Assembly: GCA_016201015.1 (NCBI GenBank)
Contig: JACQDQ010000242.1
Span: 1 to 37,210 of the forward strand
DNA length: 37,210 bases
Reading direction: 5' to 3'
From: Pseudomonadota bacterium
GTDB lineage: Bacteria > Pseudomonadota > Alphaproteobacteria > CACIAM-22H2
Made by a program: the position numbers and the translations under genes. Of this stretch, positions 20,541 to 31,284 are shown in pieces. Every line of letters begins with the position of its first letter. Positions within the stretch are counted from its first letter, which is position 1. The notes below the pieces were generated by a model that was given only the letters and a program-made list of their open reading frames with translations, searched no databases and was not told the DNA's origin.

Positions 20541-21064
20541 GAGGGATCTCCCTTGGCGCGGCGATCGGTTGGAACCTCTTCTTGCACGGAGCGCTTGAGG
20601 CGGCCGAGCAGGTCGAGCAGCTGTGCCATCTCCTGGCGCGCGAGGCCGGCGAACATCGCATCGATCCAGGCCTCGTGCGCCGGCGTCATCGCGTCGAACG
20701 CGCGCTTGCCGGCGGGAGTCAATTTGACTCGCGCCCGGCGGCGATCCTGACGCGACGGCGCGCGGGTGATCAGGCTCTCGGCCACGAGGCGGTCGACGAG
20801 CCCGGTGATGTTGCCGTTCGAGACCATGAGGCGATCGGATATTGCGCTCATGGTGAGGCCGTCGGGCGCGCGATCGAGTTGCGCCAGCAGATCGAAGCGC
20901 GGCAGAGTGATGTCGAAGGTTTCGCGCAGGCCGGCCCGCACCTGGCGCTCGATCAGATTGGCGCAGGTGAGCAGGCGCAGCCAGACGCGGAGCTCGAGCT
21001 TGTCGTCGCGCGCGACGACGCTTTCGCGGTCGCTGCGCGCAAGTGGGGGAAAATCATCGGCCAT
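20537..21064 (-). CDS. MarR-family transcriptional regulator
   Basis: [100 protein letters not shown]. Confidence 0.92.
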   Translation of the reverse strand: MADDFPPLARSDRESVVARDDKLELRVWLRLLTCANLIERQVRAGLRETFDITLPRFDLLAQLDRAPDGLTMSAISDRLMVSNGNITGLVDRLVAESLITRAPSRQDRRRARVKLTPAGKRAFDAMTPAHEAWIDAMFAGLARQEMAQLLDLLGRLKRSVQEEVPTDRRAKGDPS

Positions 21065-21888
21065 CACGTCACCTCGCCGCCGGCGATTGCGATCGCCTGA
21101 CCGGTCATAGCACTCGCTTCGGGCAGGCAAAGCCAGCCCACCACCGCGGCGACTTCGTCCGGCCGCACCAGCCGTCCCATCGGATTGGTCGCGGCGAGCG
21201 ACGCGCGCGCGTCCTCGGCGCTGCGCCTGGTCTTGGCGGCAATGGCGGCGACGGCGTCGGCAATCATCGGCGTATCGGTGTAGCCGGGACACACCGCATT
21301 CACCGTGACGCCGCTCTTGGCGAATTCGAGGGCGAGCGCGCGGGTGATGCCGACGACGCCGTGCTTGGCCGCGACATAGGCGCTGACATAGGCGTAGCCC
21401 TTGAGCCCCGCCGTCGACGCGACGTTGACGATGCGTCCATAGCCTGCGGCGAGCATGGCCGGCGCGACGGCGCGCGTGCACAGATAGACGCTGGTCAGGT
21501 TGAGATCGATCATGCGGCGCCATAGTGCGGGGTCGGTGCGGCCGAATGGCGCGCTTTCCGCGCCCCCGGCGTTGTTGACCAGGATCGATGGCGGTCCGAG
21601 CGTTGCGGCAGCGCGATCGAAGGCGCCGCCGACAGCACGCTCGTCGGTCACGTCGGCGGCGATGTCGGCGACTCGGCCAGCGCCCGCCGCCTTCAGCCTG
21701 GGAACGATATCGCCAAGCGCCGTCGCGCGTCGCGCTACCACCGAAAGATCGGCGCCGAGGCGCGCGAGTTCCAGTGCGATCGCCGCACCGATGCCGCGCG
21801 AGGCGCCGGTGACGATCGCGTGACGTCCGACTAGCGGCCGGTCGGCAGCCGTCGATTGCGCCGGCTTCGCCGGCACTGCCTCGTCCAT
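21064..21888 (-). CDS. SDR-family NAD(P)-dependent oxidoreductase
   Basis: AIVTGASRGIGAAIALELARLGADL; ILVNNAGGAE; YVSAYVAAKHGVVGITRALALEFAKSGVTVNAVCPGYTDTPM. Confidence 0.92.
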   Translation of the reverse strand: MDEAVPAKPAQSTAADRPLVGRHAIVTGASRGIGAAIALELARLGADLSVVARRATALGDIVPRLKAAGAGRVADIAADVTDERAVGGAFDRAAATLGPPSILVNNAGGAESAPFGRTDPALWRRMIDLNLTSVYLCTRAVAPAMLAAGYGRIVNVASTAGLKGYAYVSAYVAAKHGVVGITRALALEFAKSGVTVNAVCPGYTDTPMIADAVAAIAAKTRRSAEDARASLAATNPMGRLVRPDEVAAVVGWLCLPEASAMTGQAIAIAGGEVT

Positions 21889-21907
21889 CGCTCCCTCGCC
21901 GTAGTTA

Positions 21908-21926
21908 TTTCAAGTCTAAAATATTA
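21908..21926 (-). promoter_or_regulatory. Shared motif site 3 (upstream of SDR-MarR-ECH unit)
   Basis: TTTCAAGTCTAAAATATTA, 19 nt upstream of the SDR start; matches site 1 at 16 of 19 positions. Confidence 0.65.
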
Positions 21927-22132
21927 GCCGGCGCCGAAGCAACAACGGCTACCACAATCAGGGTAGGCCGGCTCGCGACTCCACGCACCGGGTCGCAAGC
22001 CATTGCCACAGTTTGGCCATCGTCACGACAAAGTCGCGCAGGAATTTGGCGGCATCGACGTGTCCATAAGACGGGCGGGCTGGTCGACCTGGCAATCTTC
22101 GTCCGCCGCAGAAGCAACAGACTTGGGGCAAC

Positions 22133-23014
22133 ATGACACCGTTTCTGTGGTTGTCGTCATCCGATCGCCTGGGTTCGCGCACAAATACCTTCGGCCTTTA
22201 CGACCTAATCGGCTATCGCCGCCGCTGGCAGCTGCTTTCGATCCTGCGGCCTCGCTATGTGTCGGCGGCGGCACCGATCGTCATCGGCGGTTGCGGCCGC
22301 AGCGGCACGACGTTGCTGAGCACCATGCTCAACCGCCATCCGGATGTCACCTGCGGTCCGGAGAGTACGGTCTTCCTGGGGCGCGTTACCGACCCGTTTG
22401 AGATCGCGCAGCGCTATGGGCTCCCGCCGCACAAGGTCGAGCAGATGCAGCGGCAGAGCCGCTCGCAGGCGGAGTTCATCGATCTTTTCCGGACCGCATG
22501 CCTGGCTGCAACTGGCCGGCGCGTGTGGGCGGAGAAGACACCGGAGAATCTACGGCGGCTGTGCTTCCTTTTTCGGCACTTCCCGCGCGCGCAGTTCGTT
22601 CATATTGTTCGCGACGGCCGTGACGTTGCCTGCTCGCTGCGCCAGCAGCCTTGGATGAAGCTGCCGGGCGACCGTTTCAGTCTAGCCGCGCTCGAGGCCT
22701 GCGCCATGTATTGGCTCGCCCGCGTCGGGCTCGGCCAGGCCTGCCAGCCCGATTGGCGATTTATTGAAGTGCGCTACGAGGACCTGGTGCGCGATCCCGA
22801 GCACGAGCTGCGTCGGCTTCTGCGCGCGCTCGGCCTGCGTTGGCATCCGTCGGTGCTGGATACGCCGCAAGCCGCCGATGTGCCGGAGCACGGTCCAATC
22901 TATAGCACGGCCGTTGGCCGCTGGCGTCACGAGCTCAGCATCGGGGAAACGAATGCCGTTGTGCGTCACGCGGGAACTATGCTGGCCGCGCTCGGCTACG
23001 AGCCGGCCCGGTGA
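22133..23014 (+). CDS. Sulfotransferase family protein
   Basis: APIVIGGCGRSGTTLLSTMLNRHPDVTCGPESTVF (PAPS-loop like); FVHIVRDGRDVACSLRQQPW; YEDLVRDPEHELRRLLRALGL. Confidence 0.88.
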   Translation: MTPFLWLSSSDRLGSRTNTFGLYDLIGYRRRWQLLSILRPRYVSAAAPIVIGGCGRSGTTLLSTMLNRHPDVTCGPESTVFLGRVTDPFEIAQRYGLPPHKVEQMQRQSRSQAEFIDLFRTACLAATGRRVWAEKTPENLRRLCFLFRHFPRAQFVHIVRDGRDVACSLRQQPWMKLPGDRFSLAALEACAMYWLARVGLGQACQPDWRFIEVRYEDLVRDPEHELRRLLRALGLRWHPSVLDTPQAADVPEHGPIYSTAVGRWRHELSIGETNAVVRHAGTMLAALGYEPAR

Positions 23015-23046
23015 CACGGCCTGGCGGCGACGGCACGACTGCGATT

Positions 23047-23391
23047 TTAGCGTAGCGCGTCCAGGTTCAGCTCCGGCATCTCGCCCATCCAGATCGCATG
23101 CTTGGTGTGATCGGTGAGATCGTCGCCGGTCTCGGGGTGCACGAAGACGGTGAGGCCGTCGCGATGCAGCATCAGCCATGGCACGACAGTGCCGAATTGA
23201 TCGGCCGGGATGGTTAGCTGATAGCTCCAACGGGGATGTGGCCCAACCAGCTTCTCGTGGAAGCGGCCGACCGGAATGGCAAAAACTTTGCCGACCGATT
23301 CGCGCAGGGCCCACGCCTTGTCGCGCGTATCGACGTCGAAATAGACATGGGCGTGATAGCCCGTGACAACCGCCGGCGCCGGGTCGGTCAT
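23047..23391 (-). CDS. DOPA 4,5-dioxygenase family protein
   Basis: GYHAHVYFDVDTRDKAWALRESVG...GRFHEKLVGPHPRWSYQLTIPADQFGTVVPWLMLHRDGLTVFVHPETGDDLTDHTKHAIWMG. Confidence 0.88.
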   Translation of the reverse strand: MTDPAPAVVTGYHAHVYFDVDTRDKAWALRESVGKVFAIPVGRFHEKLVGPHPRWSYQLTIPADQFGTVVPWLMLHRDGLTVFVHPETGDDLTDHTKHAIWMGEMPELNLDALR

Positions 23392-23496
23392 GTCGCTATC
23401 ACCCCTTCGTTCATTTGGCGTGTCGGACAGGACGGTCGGGAGCGCGGCTTCGAATCGAGACTGAAGTCGCCGCAATGACGAAGCGGCGGCTAGCTC

Positions 23497-23736
23497 TCAG
23501 GAAAACGCCTTGAAGGTGATGAGCGTGAAGGTGTCCTTGACGCCAGCGAGCTTCTGCACGCCCATGACGAAATGGCCGATATCCTGCTCGTCGGTCAGAT
23601 AGCACTTCATCATCAGGTCGTATTGGCCGGAGATCGAGTAGACCTCCGACACCTGCTCGACGTTCTGGACGGCAAGGTCGGCGACTTCATAGGCCCTGCC
23701 GAGCTCGCATTTCACCATCACGAAGATCGTCTGCAT
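23497..23736 (-). CDS. Lrp/AsnC ligand-binding (RAM) domain protein without HTH
   Basis: MQTIFVMVKCELGRAYEVADLAVQNVEQVSEVYSISGQYDLMMKCYLTDEQDIGHFVMGVQKLAGVKDTFTLITFKAFS. Confidence 0.85.
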   Translation of the reverse strand: MQTIFVMVKCELGRAYEVADLAVQNVEQVSEVYSISGQYDLMMKCYLTDEQDIGHFVMGVQKLAGVKDTFTLITFKAFS

Positions 23737-23754
23737 GCGACAATCGCCCCCGCA

Positions 23755-25212
<1,458 letters not shown>

Positions 25213-25391
25213 TCTGTATTGCTTTGAGTTGGCCCCTAAGCGAGGCGTTTCGGTCACATGCGACGGCCGACGCGGCCGTCTCCGTTGTAAGATTGGGCCG
25301 GGATCATAGGAATTCCAGCCCCAAAGTCAACTTTTCTGCGAGATTTCCGCGGTTGGTGGCCTCATTCCGATGGGCTAAGGTCGTCGCCGAA

Positions 25392-26102
25392 ATGGCGCCG
25401 GGCCCTAGCATACCATTGATCTTGCTGCCCGGCCTGCTGTGCGATCGGGCGCTCTGGGCGCCGCAGATCGCAGCGCTTTCCGACATCGCCGATATCGGCG
25501 TCGCCGACCTTTCCCAAGCCGACACCATGAGTAGTATGGCCGATACGGTCCTCGCCATGGCGCCGGAGCGTTTCGCGCTGGCGGGATTGTCGATGGGCGG
25601 CTATGTCGCGTTCGAAGTCTTCCTCCGCGCGCCGCATCGCATCTCGCGGCTTGCCCTGCTCGACACCCAGGCCGGCGTGAGTTCGCCGGCGGCGGTGGAG
25701 CGGGCGCGGGCCTTGATGAAGCTTGCCGAGCGGGGCGAGTTCAAGGGCGTCACCCACCGGCTGCTGCCCTTGCTTATCCATCCGTCGCGCATGAGCGACG
25801 CCGCGCTGACCGCGACGGTCATGGCGATGACCGCGCGGGTCGGGCGCGACGCCTATCTGCGGCAGCAGCTTGCGCTGCTCGGCCGGGTCGATAGCCGGCC
25901 CGGTCTTGCCCGAATCACCTGCCCGACCCTGGTGCTGTGCGGGCGCGAGGATCAGTTGACGCCGGTCGAGCGGCATCGCGAGATGGCGGCCGACATCGCC
26001 AACGCCCGCCTGGTGGTCGTCGACGAATGCGGCCACCTGTCGCCGCTCGAACGGCCCGACGAGGTCAATCGCGCGATGCGGATCTGGCTGTCACAGGACT
26101 GA
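25392..26102 (+). CDS. Alpha/beta hydrolase
   Basis: IPLILLPGLLCDRALWAPQIAAL; FALAGLSMGGYVAFEVFLRAPHRISRLALLDT; CPTLVLCGREDQLTPVERHREMA; VVDECGHLSPLERP. Confidence 0.9.
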   Translation: MAPGPSIPLILLPGLLCDRALWAPQIAALSDIADIGVADLSQADTMSSMADTVLAMAPERFALAGLSMGGYVAFEVFLRAPHRISRLALLDTQAGVSSPAAVERARALMKLAERGEFKGVTHRLLPLLIHPSRMSDAALTATVMAMTARVGRDAYLRQQLALLGRVDSRPGLARITCPTLVLCGREDQLTPVERHREMAADIANARLVVVDECGHLSPLERPDEVNRAMRIWLSQD

Positions 26103-26210
26103 CATTCTCTCCGCCGGCGAGCCCGTCGTCATTGCAGGCGGCCGGCACTTGATCGGCGGCGGTAATTCGTCTTCACTCTCGGCCGTCGATCCGACAATGG
26201 GAGGCGGCAG

Positions 26211-26528
26211 ATGGCCACAAGGTCGAAGGTGAAACGGAAGGCGAAGTCAAAGACCAAGGCGAAGCGGAAGGCAGTGGCACGGCCCAGGGCGGCGGCGAAA
26301 GCCAGAGTGGTTGCCGTCCCCAAGGGCTATCACACGGTCACGCCCTATCTCTCGCTGAACAACGCCGCGAGTGCTATCGAGTTCTACAAGAACGCCTTCG
26401 GCGCCAAGGAAAAGTTCCGCATGCCCGGGCCCGACAACAAGGTCATGCATGCCGAGCTGCAGGTCGGCGAGGAAATGGCGGAAGCTGCGGCGAAGGCGTT
26501 CCCGCCGCCGAGTCCGCCGTCGAGCTGA
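26211..26528 (+). pseudogene. VOC (glyoxalase/PhnB-like) family gene, apparently collapsed by an internal deletion
   Basis: Lys/Arg-rich N-terminus, then GYHTVTPYLSLNNAASAIEFYKNAFGAKEKFRMPGPDNKVMHAELQVG (VOC N-half) joined to EEMAEAAAKAFPP, resembling the usual C-terminal tail. Confidence 0.6.
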
Positions 26529-26573
26529 ACGCTCCGCCGCGGCTCCGGTCCATCGGCGCGCGGCGCGGCCGAT

Positions 26574-27830
26574 CTAACGAAATGTGTCAAACAGATCGTT
26601 GGTCGGCCAGACCGTCACATCGCGCGCCGCGGCGTTTATCGTGCGATCGATGTCGCCGAGAGCGGCGCCGGCGTCGCGCGCCCGCGAATTGAAGAACGCG
26701 ACCCAGGTCGTGCCATTCGCCAACCGCGCGAAATAGGTTTGCGAGCCCGGCAGGCCGCCGCCATGCCACAGATTGAACCCGGCGCCGACCGGTCGAACGA
26801 GATAGCCGAGGCCGTACCATGAGGCCCGGCCTTCGTCGCCGGCGGTCGCCGGCCGTTCGACCAGCAGCCCAAAGCTTCGCTCGGCGAGCAGGCGAGAGCC
26901 GCGGCGGCCGTCGAGCGCAAGCATGACGCGCGCATAGTCGATCGTGGACGCGACCCAGCCGCCCACGGCCTCGCGTCCTTCGAGCAGGACCAAACCGTAA
27001 GGCCGCAAGACCTTGCCTGTCGTGAAACTCGGCAGCACATCAATGACCGGGGCGCCAGGATAGTCGTAATAGACGGTCTCGCCAGGCGCGCGGTCCCGGA
27101 GCAGCGTGTGGGCCGAGCGAATGCCGCGGGCACCGGACGGCTCCAGGGCCAACTCGCGGGCGAGATCCGGAAAGGGCTTACCGGCCGCGCGCTCGACGAT
27201 TGCGCCGAGAATGCAATAGCCCAGATTCGAATAGGCGTAGCGCTCGCCTGGCGTGAAATCGAGCGCTTCCTCGAGCGCGGGGCCGACGAGGTCGTTGCAG
27301 CGCGGCAAGGCGACGCCGGCGATGGCCGCGAGCTGGGCCGAGCGCGGCAGGATCGTCTGATCGCCACTCTTGATGCGATCCCAACCGCCGGTGTGATGGA
27401 GGAGGTGGCGTATCGTGATGTCGCGAACCCGGAGATCGCGAATGCGATCGACGCGCGGCCCGCGCTCGCCGAGGAGGGGCAGAATTCGATCGTCCAGGCC
27501 GAAGCGGCCCAGCTCAACCAGTTTCAGAACGACGATCGCCGTGATCGGCTTCGACAGGCTGGCGGCGCGGAACAACGTGTCGGGCTCGACCGGCGTGCGC
27601 GCGTCCTTATCGGCAAAGCCGAAGCCGCGCGCGTAGACCAGTCGGCCGTCGCGGGCGACCGCCAGCGCGCCGCCCGGGTATTCCCAGCGATCGAGGATCT
27701 GCGCCATGGCGCGATCGAATGGCGCCAGATCCGGCACGACGCGGCCGGTTGCAACGACCTCTGCGCCGGCGCACGAGAGCGTGGCGGCATAGGCGAGGAG
27801 AAGAAGCGCAAGAACTGCGGGGCGGCGCAC
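26574..27830 (-). CDS. Serine hydrolase / beta-lactamase-fold (class C-like) protein, secreted
   Basis: Signal peptide; LFRAASLSKPITAIVVLKLVE (SxxK); YAYSNLGYCILGAIVERAAG (YxN); LWHGGGLPGSQTYFARL. Confidence 0.9.
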   Translation of the reverse strand: MRRPAVLALLLLAYAATLSCAGAEVVATGRVVPDLAPFDRAMAQILDRWEYPGGALAVARDGRLVYARGFGFADKDARTPVEPDTLFRAASLSKPITAIVVLKLVELGRFGLDDRILPLLGERGPRVDRIRDLRVRDITIRHLLHHTGGWDRIKSGDQTILPRSAQLAAIAGVALPRCNDLVGPALEEALDFTPGERYAYSNLGYCILGAIVERAAGKPFPDLARELALEPSGARGIRSAHTLLRDRAPGETVYYDYPGAPVIDVLPSFTTGKVLRPYGLVLLEGREAVGGWVASTIDYARVMLALDGRRGSRLLAERSFGLLVERPATAGDEGRASWYGLGYLVRPVGAGFNLWHGGGLPGSQTYFARLANGTTWVAFFNSRARDAGAALGDIDRTINAAARDVTVWPTNDLFDTFR

Positions 27831-27925
27831 GCGTCTATCCTAGCAAACGACGGCGTTGCGAGCGAACCTGGCGCCGCCAGCCGACGCAGCCAGCGGCGCT
27901 GATCCGTCATCTGCCCAATCGCCGC

Positions 27926-28669
27926 CTAGCGCCGATTTTGATCCATCATTGACCGCATGCGGGCGATGGTCGGCCCCAGCCCGTCGAAGACCGCGTGGCC
28001 GATGAGGAAGTGGCCGATATTTAGCTCGACGATCGTCGCAATCGCGGCGATGGGACCGACATTGTCGAAGTTGAGGCCGTGGCCGGCGTGGCATTCGAGG
28101 CCGAGCCGTTCGGCGTGGGCGGCGGCCGCGGCGATGCGCCGTAGCTCGCCCTGCTGCGCCGCGCCCTTTGCCTCGCAGTAGGTCCCGGTGTGCAGCTCAA
28201 TCGCCGGCGCTTGCACGCGCGCCGCGGCATCGAGCTGTGCCGGTTCGGGATCGATGAACAGCGAAACCCGAATGCCACCGGCCGTCAGCCGGCGGATGAA
28301 CGGTGCAAACTCAGCCTCGTGCTTCGCCACGTCGAGGCCGCCTTCTGTGGTCAGTTCGGTGCGGCGCTCCGGCACCAGGCAGCATGCATGCGGTCGAACG
28401 TCGAGAGCGATGGCAAGCATCTCGGCGGTCGCCGCCATTTCGAAGTTGAGCGGCTTGGCAATCTGCTGCCGCAAACTGCGGATATCGGCATCGCGAATAT
28501 GCCGGCGATCCTCGCGCAGATGCGCCACGATCCCGTCGGCGCCGGCGGCCACGGCGGCGCGTGCGGCCGCCACCGGGTCGGGATGCGCGCCGCCGCGCGC
28601 ATTGCGCAGCGTGGCCACGTGATCGACATTGATGCCTAAGCGAAGGTAGCGGGTCATCCTTTGCCTCAC
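27926..28669 (-). CDS. pdxJ: Pyridoxine 5'-phosphate synthase
   Basis: [81 protein letters not shown]. Alternative start at 28657 (MTRYLRLG). Confidence 0.96.
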   Translation of the reverse strand: MRQRMTRYLRLGINVDHVATLRNARGGAHPDPVAAARAAVAAGADGIVAHLREDRRHIRDADIRSLRQQIAKPLNFEMAATAEMLAIALDVRPHACCLVPERRTELTTEGGLDVAKHEAEFAPFIRRLTAGGIRVSLFIDPEPAQLDAAARVQAPAIELHTGTYCEAKGAAQQGELRRIAAAAAHAERLGLECHAGHGLNFDNVGPIAAIATIVELNIGHFLIGHAVFDGLGPTIARMRSMMDQNRR

Positions 28670-29685
28670 GCGGCTGCGGCGCGCCGACGCGACATCGCCA
28701 TTGTCGCCGCCATCTGGATCGCGGCGATCAGGCTGTCGGCGCGGGCATGTCCGGTTCCCGCGATGTCGAGCGCAGTGCCGTGGTCGGGCGACGTGCGGAC
28801 GAACGGCAAGCCCAAGGTGATATTGACGCCGCCGTGGAAATCGATCGTCTTCAGCGGGATCAGGGCCTGATCGTGGTACATGCAGATCGCCGCGTCGTAT
28901 GTGGCGCGTGCTTCGGCGTGGAACATGGTGTCCGGCGGCAGCGGTCCGCGCGCGTCGATGCCGGCTTCGCGCAGCGCCGTGACCGCCGGCAGCACAATCG
29001 CGCGATCTTCCTCGCCCAAAGCGCCGTCCTCGCCGGCATGCGGATTGAGGCCGGCGACCGCAAGGCGCGGCCGGGCGATGCCAAAATCGTGCCGCAGGGC
29101 GTCGTTGACGATCCGCGCCACATATAGGATTCGCTCGGTAGTGAGCGTCTCGATGGCGCGGCGCAGCGGCAGATGCACGCTGACCGGCACGACGCGCAGC
29201 GTGTCGCAGGCCAGCATCATCACCGCGCCTTGCGGCTTCTCCGCGAGATGGGCGAGGTATTCGGTGTGCCCGGGAAAGCCGAATCCGGCGCGGTAGAGCG
29301 TCGCCTTGTGAATCGGATTGGTGACAAGAGCCGCGGCGTCGCCGGCGCGGACGAGATGGACGGCTCGCGCGATGCTTGCCGTTACCGCGTTCGCGTGCCG
29401 TGGATCCAGGCGGCCGGGAGCGGACGGCGAGGCGAGCGCGGCGTGCAGCACCGGCAGCGCCGACGGAAACGGCGCCGTCGCCTCCGCCACAGACTCGATG
29501 CGGCGGATCGGGACCGCGAGGCCGATCATGCGCGCCAGCGCTTCGAGCCGCGCAGCATCATCGACGGCAAAGAAGGCCGGGCCGTCTTGCCGCAGTGCTC
29601 GCCAGGCATTGAGAAGGATTTCGCCGCCGATGCCAGCTGGCTCGCCCATCGTCACGGCGATCGGTAGGTCGCCTCGTCGAAGCAA
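28666..29685 (-). CDS. pdxA: 4-hydroxythreonine-4-phosphate dehydrogenase
   Basis: [78 protein letters not shown]. Confidence 0.96.
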   Translation of the reverse strand: MLRRGDLPIAVTMGEPAGIGGEILLNAWRALRQDGPAFFAVDDAARLEALARMIGLAVPIRRIESVAEATAPFPSALPVLHAALASPSAPGRLDPRHANAVTASIARAVHLVRAGDAAALVTNPIHKATLYRAGFGFPGHTEYLAHLAEKPQGAVMMLACDTLRVVPVSVHLPLRRAIETLTTERILYVARIVNDALRHDFGIARPRLAVAGLNPHAGEDGALGEEDRAIVLPAVTALREAGIDARGPLPPDTMFHAEARATYDAAICMYHDQALIPLKTIDFHGGVNITLGLPFVRTSPDHGTALDIAGTGHARADSLIAAIQMAATMAMSRRRAAAA

Positions 29686-29817
29686 GGTCGCTGTTCCGCC
29701 GCTAGCTGGTGGTCTATCGTGCGGCGTGTTCTAGCAACGTCACGAGAGCCAAGCGAGCGGCAAATTGTCCCGCTACATTCGCCGCCGGCGATGCCCTGGG
29801 ATCACGCGGAGCCCGAC

Positions 29818-30366
29818 TTAACAGCTCGCGCCGATGCAGTTGCCGCCGCGGTCGGGGTAGTCGATCGGGAACAGTGCGACGAGCATGTCGCTCATAAGCT
29901 GCTTGAAGCGCGGGTCGTCGGGCTGGCTTGCGCCGGGGCCGATCGCCGAGACCTCGGTCAGCATTGAGTTCCCCAGGCAGAAGGCGGCGGTCGCCGCCAT
30001 CCTCCCGCCGGGCGCGGTGCCAAAGGCGGCCTCGCTGTTGCGGCACAGATCGCGTACGCCCGTCGACTGCGTGCCGAAGACGACGACCACGTGGTAGCTG
30101 TAGGTGTCGTTCGGCCGCGGCGTCTGCGTGTAGTGCAGCCGCGGCCCGAGGTTTTGCCCCTGCATGGCGGCGAGGACGCCGGAATTGTCGCGGTCGGACG
30201 GGAAGGGGTTATTGCGAATGACGGCAAGGGTATCGCCCGCGCCGGCTGCAAACGCGACGGCAGTCGGGTAGTAGGGAGTGTTGCGATACAAACCGTAGAC
30301 GGTCGGGCTATCGGCACATCCGGCAAGCGCGAGGATAGTGCCGACGGCGATCAGTTTGCGGGTCAT
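29818..30366 (-). CDS. Putative lipoprotein, paralogue 1
   Basis: Lipobox-like MTRKLIAVGTILALAGCADSPTVYGLYRNTPYYPT; strong similarity to the next ORF. Confidence 0.7.
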   Translation of the reverse strand: MTRKLIAVGTILALAGCADSPTVYGLYRNTPYYPTAVAFAAGAGDTLAVIRNNPFPSDRDNSGVLAAMQGQNLGPRLHYTQTPRPNDTYSYHVVVVFGTQSTGVRDLCRNSEAAFGTAPGGRMAATAAFCLGNSMLTEVSAIGPGASQPDDPRFKQLMSDMLVALFPIDYPDRGGNCIGASC

Positions 30367-30539
30367 CGGGGTTCCTCAATCCAAGACGCAGTTGGGCCGC
30401 GCGCGAGACATCGCGTCGCACATATGGGGCGGAACAATGGCAGCGCCATATATGACCGCGGAAATCACCAAAAATTGACCGGCCGGCGGACCGTAGCCAC
30501 GACCGGCGCTCGCGGCCCCGCTCCAACCACTTGGGTGGG

Positions 30540-31088
30540 CTAACAATTTCCAGTGCAATCGTCATAGATCAAATTGCTCGGGAAGAGCGCGACCAGGAGC
30601 TGATTCATCAGTCGTTTGAACCGCGGATCTTCGGGGCGGTCGCTCGCGGCGCCGGTCGCGGATGCCTCGGTCAGCATGTTGCGGCCGAAGCAGAATGCCG
30701 CCGTCGCGGCAAGGCGTCCGGCCGGAGATGGACCAAAGGGCGCATCATGGTCGCGACACATATTGCGGCGGCCGATGGGCGGCGTACCGAAGGCGACAAC
30801 CACCTGATAGCCTGACATGCCGCTGGGCTGTTGCATTTGCGTGTAGTGCAGCGGCGGCCCGGCATTCTGGCCCTGCATCGCGGCGAGGACGCCGGAATTG
30901 TCGCGGTCGGCGGCGAAGGGGTTGTGGCGGATGACCGCAAGGGTATCGCCGCGCCCGGCGGCATCGGCGACATAGGTCGGATCGTAGGTCGATGTGGAAT
31001 AGAAGTTGTAGACGGCCGGCTCATCGGCGCAGGCGGCGAGCGCCATGACGGCGGTGGTAAAAATCAGGTTGCGATTCATCGCTGGCAT
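30540..31088 (-). CDS. Putative lipoprotein, paralogue 2
   Basis: MNRNLIFTTAVMALAACADEPAVYNFYSTSTYDPT; shares GDTLAVIRxNPFxxDRDNSGVLAAMQGQNxGPxLHYTQ and MAATAAFC/LAATAAFC blocks with paralogue 1. Confidence 0.7.
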   Translation of the reverse strand: MPAMNRNLIFTTAVMALAACADEPAVYNFYSTSTYDPTYVADAAGRGDTLAVIRHNPFAADRDNSGVLAAMQGQNAGPPLHYTQMQQPSGMSGYQVVVAFGTPPIGRRNMCRDHDAPFGPSPAGRLAATAAFCFGRNMLTEASATGAASDRPEDPRFKRLMNQLLVALFPSNLIYDDCTGNC

Positions 31089-31197
31089 CCGTGTCCGCCG
31101 ACGCGTACGGCAGTCGCGCCGACTATACTAACACGCAAGGCACCGGACTTATTTCATGCGTTGGCACTCCAGTGCCGCCGATCACACCAAGTTGACT

Positions 31198-31261
31198 CGG
31201 ATCCTCCCCTCACCTGGCGCCTGCGGCGCCACTTTCTCTCAGCGGGAGAGGGGACGATCCG
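31198..31261. repeat. REP-like intergenic palindromic element
   Basis: CGGATCCTCCCCTC (31198-31211) pairs with GAGGGGACGATCCG (31248-31261) with one mismatch; inner GGCGCC-TGC-GGCGCC hairpin at 31216-31230. Confidence 0.7.
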
Positions 31262-31284
31262 GTCGGCATTCGCTCAAACAGGCA

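Noticed and set aside
31198-31261. CRISPR-like or terminator-only interpretation of the palindrome
   Set aside because: Single copy in the window with no spacer array and no T-run; better described as a REP-like intergenic palindrome.
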